A DNA stretch of 6,659 nucleotides from Betaproteobacteria bacterium (GTDB lineage: Bacteria; Pseudomonadota; Gammaproteobacteria; Burkholderiales; SG8-39), in assembly GCA_007280315.1 (NCBI GenBank), contig QYQC01000077.1, forward strand, positions 1 through 6,659, read 5' to 3'. This document shows, piece by piece, positions 1 to 6,659 of this stretch (positions are counted from its first letter, which is position 1; every line of letters starts with the position of its first letter). The position numbers were made by a program, and so were the translations under genes. The notes below the pieces were generated by a model. The model saw only the letters and a program-made list of their open reading frames with translations. It ran no database searches and had not been told where the DNA came from.

Positions 1-2577
<2,577 letters not shown>

Positions 2578-3678
2578 ACATTTACGAACAGCGTATCGTC
2601 GCCGATATTGAGCGGCTCCAGTCCCGACAGGCGCAGCCTGGTTTCAATCGTCGGCCGTTGCCGCGGCGGCATATCCCTGACCGCGCGCGCAATCGCCCTG
2701 ATATGCGCGGGCGTGGTGCCGCAGCAGCCGCCGACGATGTTGAGAAAACCGCTGCGGGCGAATTCCATGAGCTGGCTGGAAGTATGCTCGGGCGTCTCGT
2801 CGTAGCCGGTTTCCGCCATGGGATTGGGCAACCCGGCATTTGGATAACAACTGATGTAGGTGTCGGCGACGTTCGACAGTTCCTCGATGTAGGGCCGCAT
2901 CAGTTTTGCGCCCAGAGCGCAGTTCAGCCCCACCGCGAGCGGGCGCGCGTGACGCACCGAGTTCCAGAATGCTTCCGGCGTCTGGCCCGTGAGCGTGCGC
3001 CCGGATGCGTCAGTAATGGTGCCGGAGATAATGATGGGCCAGCGCCGGCCACGCGACTCGAACGCGCAGTCGACAGCGAACAACGCCGCCTTGGCGTTGA
3101 GCGTATCAAAAATCGTCTCGAACAGGATCAGGTCCACGCCGCCATCCAGCAGGCCGCGCAGCGACTCGGCGTACGCGGCGACCAGGGTGTCGAAATCGAT
3201 ATTGCGAAAGCCAGGGTCGTTGACATCGGGCGAAATCGACGCAGTCTTGGTCGTCGGGCCAAGCACGCCGGCGACGAAGCACTGCCGCGCCGGAACCTTC
3301 TGCACGCAGGCGTCCACGGCCGCGCGCGCCAGACGCGCAGCATCGTGATTGATTTCGTACACCAGATCCTGCAGGCCGTAGTCGGCCATCGACGGTGCAT
3401 TCGCGTTGAAGGTGTTGGTGGAAACGATGTCGGCGCCCGCTTCCAGGTACGCGTCGTGAATCTCGCGGATGATCGCCGGCTGGGTCAGGGACAAGAGGTC
3501 GTTGTTCCCTTTCAAGTCCTGCGCGAACGCGGCGAAGCGCGTGCTGCGATAGTCGGCTTCCGCGAGCTTGTAACTCTGGATCATGGTGCCCATGGCGCCG
3601 TCCAGAATCAGAATGCGTTCGCCCAGCAGGCGTTCCAGTTGAGCAGCTGTGTTCATATTCAGGTTGCAATCTACAAAT

Positions 3679-3711
3679 AAAAAAACCCGCCCTGCAAGCC
3701 AGGTACGGGTT
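3679..3711 (-). terminator. Intrinsic terminator inside metH leader (attenuator)
   Basis: On the minus strand the stem AACCCG/CGGGTT encloses an inner stem CCTG/CAGG, separated by a small TA-versus-G internal loop, with a 5-nt loop GCTTG. The 3' arm runs straight into a T tract: seven consecutive T, complementary to the A run at 3679-3685. The tract lies on the minus-strand side only, so it terminates transcription heading into metH, 22 nt before the start codon. Confidence 0.7.
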
Positions 3712-3726
3712 ACCTCGCTTTAGCAG
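3692..3726 (-). promoter_or_regulatory. Candidate antiterminator hairpin in metH leader
   Basis: The minus-strand arms are CTGC + AAGC + AGGTA and TACCT + GCTT + GCAG around a 5-nt loop ACCCG. That makes 13 Watson-Crick pairs, a two-base TA bulge and one G-G mismatch. It occupies the 5' arm of the terminator (AACCCG and CCTG) and part of its 3' arm, so forming it prevents termination. The dyad is equally visible in DNA, so a protein operator is an alternative reading. Confidence 0.55.
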
Positions 3727-3729
3727 TAT

Positions 3730-3774
3730 TTATTTTTCAACCGGCCACAGCCGGCGGCGCCCGCAATCTGACAT
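3730..3774 (-). CDS. Possible 14-codon leader peptide upstream of metH attenuator
   Basis: ATG at 3774-3772 opens a short frame encoding MSDCGRRRLWPVEK and closing with TAA at 3732-3730, three bases before the candidate antiterminator hairpin begins. That position would suit attenuation coupled to translation: a ribosome reaching the stop would mask the 5' arm of the hairpin and favour termination. Against it, there is no Shine-Dalgarno sequence and no methionine codon beyond the start. The notable codons are one Cys and three consecutive Arg. This may be chance. Confidence 0.15.
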   Translation of the reverse strand: MSDCGRRRLWPVEK

Positions 3775-3793
3775 CAAATCGGCGCAATGATTG

Positions 3794-3823
3794 ATTCTAT
3801 CCCGCCAGGGTGCCCTTTGTCCA
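3794..3823 (-). promoter_or_regulatory. Predicted sigma70-type promoter of metH
   Basis: The minus strand has TGGACA (complement of 3818-3823) and TAGAAT (complement of 3794-3799), separated by 18 bp. Each matches five of six consensus bases. Transcription would start near 3787, leaving a leader of about 130 nt that contains the attenuator. This is prediction from sequence only. Confidence 0.5.
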
Positions 3824-3832
3824 CCTGACGGG
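3801..3832. repeat. 9-bp inverted repeat overlapping metH promoter
   Basis: CCCGCCAGG at 3801-3809 faces CCTGACGGG at 3824-3832 with 14 bp between. Eight of nine positions are complementary, and the ninth becomes a G-U pair in minus-strand RNA. The spacer covers the -35 hexamer of the predicted metH promoter, and the left arm lies between -35 and -10. It could be a repressor or activator site. No regulator is recognised from the sequence. Confidence 0.35.
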
Positions 3833-3861
3833 CGCGGTTCGCCGGCCGCGGCTACTGGCCT

Positions 3862-3867
3862 TATACT
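3862..3867 (+). promoter_or_regulatory. Possible -10 element of rhodanese gene
   Basis: TATACT matches five of six consensus -10 bases and lies 27 bp before the ATG at 3895, implying a start near 3874. The best -35 at 18-bp spacing (TTCGCC, 3838-3843) is poor, so the promoter would be weak or activator-dependent. Confidence 0.35.
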
Positions 3868-3894
3868 GGCGTTTTGTCGAACGAAAGCGGGAGC

Positions 3895-4281
3895 ATGCAA
3901 CACCTTAGCCCGAAGGAAGCCCACGCATTCCTGCAGCAAAACCCGAGCGCGATATTCATCGACTGCCGCAGCGAAATGGAATTCCTGTTCGTCGGTCATC
4001 CGACGGGCGCCATCATGATTCCCTGGAACGACGGCCCCGATTGGGACATCAATCCGCATTTTGTCGGTCACGTGAAGAAGGCGGCGAGCGTGGACCGCCC
4101 GCTGCTGCTCATCTGCCGCAGCGGCAACCGTTCGCTCGACGCAGGCGCCGCACTGGAGAAAGCCGGGTTCACCAAGGTCTACAACGTGTTGCACGGTTTC
4201 GAAGGCGAATTGAACGAACAGCATCGGCGTAATTCCCAAAGCGGCTGGCGCTACGAGGGTCTGCCATGGGAACAATGCTGA
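3895..4281 (+). CDS. Single-domain rhodanese-like sulfurtransferase
   Basis: This is a 128-residue cytoplasmic protein made of one rhodanese domain. Such enzymes carry a persulfide on an active-site cysteine and pass sulfane sulfur to acceptors such as thiols or cyanide; the acceptor here is unknown. The catalytic loop is C-R-S-G-N-R-S, with Cys74 as nucleophile and the usual six-residue loop. Other hallmarks are I-D-C-R-S near 22-26, G-H-P-T-G-A near 34-39 and V-Y-N-V-L-H-G-F-E-G near 95-104. The ending G-W-R-Y-E-G-L-P-W-E-Q-C matches my recollection of betaproteobacterial members. There is no signal peptide. The ATG at 3895 fits the family start; a TTG seven codons upstream (3874) would lie at the predicted transcription start. 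The gene is divergent from metH and followed after 67 bp by an MFS gene on the same strand. A GlpE- or PspE-type name is possible but not justified. Confidence 0.88.
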   Translation: MQHLSPKEAHAFLQQNPSAIFIDCRSEMEFLFVGHPTGAIMIPWNDGPDWDINPHFVGHVKKAASVDRPLLLICRSGNRSLDAGAALEKAGFTKVYNVLHGFEGELNEQHRRNSQSGWRYEGLPWEQC

Positions 4282-4302
4282 TCAATGCTGCCCCGCAATA
4301 GC

Positions 4303-4317
4303 CCGGCTGCGTGCCGG
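4303..4317 (+). other. Small hairpin between rhodanese and MFS genes
   Basis: CCGGC and GCCGG pair around a TGCGT loop, 22 bp after the rhodanese stop. No T tract follows, so it is not a convincing terminator, and read-through into the MFS gene remains possible. The rest of this 67-bp gap shows nothing recognisable. Confidence 0.25.
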
Positions 4318-4348
4318 CGCCGTTCCGAATGAAGTCTAAATAAGCACA

Positions 4349-5632
4349 TTGAATTCATCTGAGCGAGCCTATCCGCCGCTGCGCCTTGCCTTCGCTATGT
4401 GGGGCCTGGGCGCAGCTTTATACCTGATCGGCTTTTACCAGCGCGTCGCGCCGGCTGTCATTACGCGCGAACTGATGAGCGAGTTCGCGCTTGGCGCGGC
4501 GGCGCTGGGAAATCTTGCCGCGTTCTACTACTACAGCTACGTCGCGATGCAGATTCCGGCGGGCGTTTTAGCCGATCGCTGGGGGCCGCGGCGCGTACTG
4601 ACCGCCGGCGCCGCGGTCGCAGCCGCGGGCACGCTGCTGTTTGCGCTCGCACCGAACTATGCCACGGCGGGACTGGGCCGATTGCTGATCGGCGCCTCCG
4701 TGGGTGTCGCTTTCGTCGCCATGTTGAAGCTTGCCGGTCACTGGTTCGCACCGACGCGCTTTGCCATGCTCTCGGGCCTTGCCCTCGCCTGCGGCATCCT
4801 CGGCGCAGTTTCGGCCGGCGTACCGCTGCGATTGCTGGTCGACGCCTTCGGCTGGCGCAACGTGCTCAGCCTTTCTGCCGCGCTGACGGCACTGCTGGCG
4901 GTACTCATCTGGCTGGCAGTGCGCGACGACCCGGCCGAACGCGGTTACGCCAGTTACGCGCCGGCGCTGCCCGCGCGGCATGCGCCGATTCTGCAGAGCA
5001 TCCGCCTGACTATCGGCACGCGCAATGTCTGGCTGGTGTTTCTGATATCCGGCGCCGTTTCCGGTCCGACCCTCACCTTCGGCGGACTGTGGGGCGTGCC
5101 GTTTTTGAATACGCACTATGGACTGAGCACCTCGCAAGCCTCCATGATCACTTCATTCCTGCTGGTCTGCTGGGCGGTAGCCGGACCGATCGTGGGCGCA
5201 CTATCCGACCGACTGCGACGACGAAAACCGCTTTATGCAATCGGCGCCGTGCTTGCCACCGTCGGTTGGTGCGCCGTGGTGCTGGTACCGGGCCTGCCTC
5301 TGCCTCTGCTGGTCGGACTGCTCGGCTTCACCGGTTGCGCGTCGTCCGCGGTGATGGTGGGCTTTGCCATCGCCAAGGAATCGGCACCAGCGGCGCTGGC
5401 AGGAACGGCGGGGGGCATCGCCAATATGGGCAATATGCTGGGCGGCATGATCATGCAACCGGCGGTCGGCTGGGTACTGGATCAGCGCTGGACCGGAGCC
5501 ATGGTGAGCGGCGTCCGCGTCTATGATTTCGACGCCTACCGCGCCGGCTTCACTCTGATGCTGGTGTGGCTGGCCGCAGCGCTGCTGCTGCTCTTTTTCG
5601 TGCGCGAGACCCACTGCCGCCAGACGCAATAA
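4349..5632 (+). CDS. Major facilitator superfamily (MFS) transporter
   Basis: This is a 427-residue inner-membrane carrier with the length and hydrophobic pattern of a 12-helix MFS protein. The cytoplasmic loop between helices 2 and 3 carries the signature G-V-L-A-D-R-W-G-P-R-R (72-82). Its half-repeat counterpart between helices 8 and 9 is G-A-L-S-D-R-L-R-R-R-K (283-293). Helix 4 has R-L-L-I-G-A-S-V-G (111-119) and helix 11 is glycine- and asparagine-rich (G-G-I-A-N-M-G-N-M-L-G-G, 355-366). The early Y-Q-R-V-A-P and Y-Y-Y-S-Y-V-A-M-Q-I-P segments recall the Legionella Pht-like MFS group, but the substrate cannot be read from sequence. The start is TTG at 4349: an in-frame TAA at 4337 excludes anything earlier, and the next ATG (4397) would cut into helix 1. 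No strong Shine-Dalgarno is visible. It may be co-transcribed with the rhodanese. Confidence 0.88.
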   Translation: MNSSERAYPPLRLAFAMWGLGAALYLIGFYQRVAPAVITRELMSEFALGAAALGNLAAFYYYSYVAMQIPAGVLADRWGPRRVLTAGAAVAAAGTLLFALAPNYATAGLGRLLIGASVGVAFVAMLKLAGHWFAPTRFAMLSGLALACGILGAVSAGVPLRLLVDAFGWRNVLSLSAALTALLAVLIWLAVRDDPAERGYASYAPALPARHAPILQSIRLTIGTRNVWLVFLISGAVSGPTLTFGGLWGVPFLNTHYGLSTSQASMITSFLLVCWAVAGPIVGALSDRLRRRKPLYAIGAVLATVGWCAVVLVPGLPLPLLVGLLGFTGCASSAVMVGFAIAKESAPAALAGTAGGIANMGNMLGGMIMQPAVGWVLDQRWTGAMVSGVRVYDFDAYRAGFTLMLVWLAAALLLLFFVRETHCRQTQ

Positions 5633-5731
5633 TCGGCAATCAATTCGGGCATGCAGTGCATTCTTGAAGCCGCTGAGTAAGTACCCTCGGCGCCCGTCAC
5701 GCTCAAACGCAACCACAACCACAACAGGAAA

Positions 5732-5750
5732 GTCCCCCGCGCAGAGGGAC
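5732..5750 (-). terminator. Hairpin terminator after TRAP transporter gene
   Basis: On the minus strand GTCCCTC pairs with GGGGGAC around a TGCGC loop: seven pairs, one of them G-U. It lies 8 nt after the TAA of the TRAP gene and is followed by only TTTCC, so it is probably a weak intrinsic terminator. On the plus strand the stem has a C-A mismatch and no T tract. The rest of the 5633-5757 gap holds only a short CAACCA-like repeat near 5710-5725, and I see no separate terminator for the MFS gene. Confidence 0.45.
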
Positions 5751-5757
5751 GCTCGCC

Positions 5758-6659
5758 TTACTTGAAAGTGTGAATCAGATAGAGCGAGATCGTTGGGAAG
5801 AACACCAGCAAGGTAATCCGAATGAAGTCCGAAAGCAAAAACGGGATGACCCCCTTGAAGGTCTCGGTCAACGGTACGTCCTTGGCCAGCCGGTTGATGA
5901 TGTAGACGTTCATGCCGACCGGTGGATGTACCAGGCCGATTTCAACCACCATCAAGGCCAGTATCCCGAACCAGATCGACTTGTCGCTGACCGGCATGCC
6001 GAAATAATCCAGACCCATCACGATCGGGTAGAAAATGGGAATGGTCAGTAGGATCATCGCAAGCGAGTCCATTACGCAGCCGAGGAAGATGTAAATCAAC
6101 AATATTGCGCCCAGGACAAGCAATGGTGATAGTCCGCTGCGTTGTACCCAGGTCGCCAGCTCCACCGGCATCTGCGATACCGCAAGCGCGGTATTCATCA
6201 TGTCCGCGCCCATGAGCACCAGAAATATCATCGCGGTGGCCTGGGCCATGCCGGCGGCGCTATCGATCAACCCCTTCATGCGCATGCCGCCGGTAGCCAC
6301 CGCAAGCAGGCCGCAGGCTGCCGCGCCTATGGCCGCAGCTTCGGTCGGATTGGCCCAACCGCCGTAGATGCCAACGATCACGACGATGAATACCAGCAGC
6401 ACCGGGGACACCAGCAAAAGGCTGCGCAGGCGCTCGCTCCAGGCGACGCGCGGGCCAGCCGGGCCGGCAGCCGGTTTCAGCGTGACGATGATTTGCACCA
6501 CGAGCATATAGCCGAGCATGGCTATGATGCCGGGTATGACGGCCGACATGAACAGCTTGCCGATCGATTCCTGCGTCAGGATGGCGTAGATGACCAGCGG
6601 CACCGAAGGCGGAATCATGATGCCGAGTGTTCCCCCGGCCGCGAGGGCGCCGGTGGCGA
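5758..6659 (-). CDS. TRAP transporter large permease subunit, DctM family (5' end missing)
   Basis: DctM-type subunits are the channel-forming membrane part of tripartite ATP-independent periplasmic transporters. They work with a small DctQ-type membrane subunit and a periplasmic binding protein, driven by an ion gradient. The frame is open to the right edge (299 complete codons in the window), whereas full-length members have about 425-430, so roughly 130 N-terminal residues lie outside. Visible family signatures in order: A-A-G-G-T-L-G-I-M-I-P-P-S-V-P at the edge; G-W-A-N-P-T-E-A-A-A midway; G-C-V-M-D-S-L-A-M-I-L-L-T-I-P-I-F-Y-P; and I-G-L-V-H-P-P-V-G-M-N near the C-terminus, where the second proline pair usually follows Thr rather than His. 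Several long hydrophobic helices alternate with short loops. The ATG at 6618 is internal and not the start. The substrate is unknown, because it is set by the binding protein, which is not in the window. It converges with the MFS gene. Confidence 0.92.
   Translation of the reverse strand, partial: ATGALAAGGTLGIMIPPSVPLVIYAILTQESIGKLFMSAVIPGIIAMLGYMLVVQIIVTLKPAAGPAGPRVAWSERLRSLLLVSPVLLVFIVVIVGIYGGWANPTEAAAIGAAACGLLAVATGGMRMKGLIDSAAGMAQATAMIFLVLMGADMMNTALAVSQMPVELATWVQRSGLSPLLVLGAILLIYIFLGCVMDSLAMILLTIPIFYPIVMGLDYFGMPVSDKSIWFGILALMVVEIGLVHPPVGMNVYIINRLAKDVPLTETFKGVIPFLLSDFIRITLLVFFPTISLYLIHTFK

Larger units (their letters stand above)
3657..3787 (-). promoter_or_regulatory. metH 5' leader with attenuator or riboswitch architecture
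   Basis: This is the untranslated leader expected from the predicted promoter, about 130 nt. On the minus strand it holds, 5' to 3': a GCGCC/GGCGC stem (3781-3785 with 3757-3761) enclosing a 19-nt loop; a CCGGC-TGTG-GCCGG hairpin (3754-3741); an A-rich stretch; a long hairpin at 3726-3692; and an overlapping intrinsic terminator at 3711-3679, 22 nt before the ATG. The last two cannot form together. The gene on the other side of the region is divergent, so the terminator has no upstream minus-strand transcript to end other than metH's own. Regulated premature termination is the simplest reading. The ligand or signal is unknown. The order of conserved-looking words recalls the SAM-II aptamer, but the pairing is not convincing. 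I do not see the SAH or cobalamin riboswitch cores. Confidence 0.6.

Noticed and set aside
2658..3680. Long plus-strand open frame of 340 codons opposite metH
   Set aside because: It is an antisense shadow of the GC-rich metH coding sequence. Its Arg- and Ala-rich translation resembles no family I know.
3685..3710. H-type pseudoknot between hairpin loop ACCCG and the downstream CGGGT
   Set aside because: The pairing is possible on paper, but only about two bases would have to span a 13-bp stem, which is not sterically reasonable. Competing hairpins explain the same complementarity.
3679..3711. Plus-strand terminator or part of the rhodanese transcript
   Set aside because: The T tract follows the stem only on the minus strand, and the region lies upstream of the plus-strand gene.
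3657..3787. SAH riboswitch or cobalamin riboswitch upstream of metH
   Set aside because: Both are known metH regulators, but I cannot find the SAH core (paired GAGCGC/GGCGCUC-type elements) or the cobalamin conserved box in this leader. A covariance-model search would settle it.
3874..3894. TTG at 3874 as start of the rhodanese
   Set aside because: It coincides with the predicted transcription start and adds seven residues not typical of the family. The ATG at 3895 fits better.
3730..4275. 181-codon minus-strand frame spanning the intergenic region and the rhodanese gene
   Set aside because: It is antisense to a well-supported rhodanese domain and crosses both promoters. Only its last 14 codons were kept, as a speculative leader peptide.
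4399..5526. 375-codon plus-strand frame overlapping the MFS gene in another frame
   Set aside because: Its translation is Arg-rich and lacks membrane segments, while the overlapping frame is a textbook MFS protein.
5707..5725. CAACCA-like short tandem repeat
   Set aside because: About three imperfect copies of six bases in an intergenic gap, too short to assign a role.

Overview
This 6.66 kb window is GC-rich (roughly 60%) and looks like the chromosome of a Pseudomonadota member, most likely a betaproteobacterium. That guess rests on the MetH sequence, a small rhodanese with the typical betaproteobacterial ending, and a DctM-type TRAP transporter. It is an inference from family resemblance, because the window has no rRNA or other taxonomic marker.

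Layout. Positions 1-3656 (minus) hold metH, cobalamin-dependent methionine synthase. Only about the last 20 residues fall off the left edge. The gene carries one lesion: a G is missing at 2576-2577 in the codons for the conserved V-G-E-R-T-N segment. As written, the protein stops after 397 codons. All four modules (homocysteine, folate, cobalamin, AdoMet reactivation) are otherwise present and every family motif checked is intact, so a sequencing or assembly error or a very recent mutation is likelier than an old pseudogene. Positions 3657-3894 are a compact divergent control region. On the metH side they hold a good sigma70-like promoter (TGGACA-18-TAGAAT) and a leader of about 130 nt. The leader contains a strong intrinsic terminator and an alternative 13-bp hairpin that excludes it, which is the layout of a transcriptional attenuator or riboswitch. 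No minus-strand gene lies upstream for that terminator to serve. Positions 3895-4281 (plus) encode a single-domain rhodanese and 4349-5632 (plus) an MFS transporter, possibly co-transcribed. Positions 5633-5757 are a short convergent gap with a hairpin terminator. Positions 5758-6659 (minus) are the C-terminal two-thirds of a TRAP transporter large membrane subunit whose 5' end is off the right edge.

How they work together. MetH makes methionine from homocysteine and 5-methyltetrahydrofolate, using cobalamin, and is reactivated with AdoMet. Its leader is the most interesting element: it may sense a methionine-cycle metabolite or couple transcription to leader translation. The rhodanese is sulfur-related, but nothing in the sequence ties it functionally to MetH. 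The two transporters have no substrate that can be read from sequence. I saw no mobile elements, CRISPR arrays, tRNAs or rRNAs.
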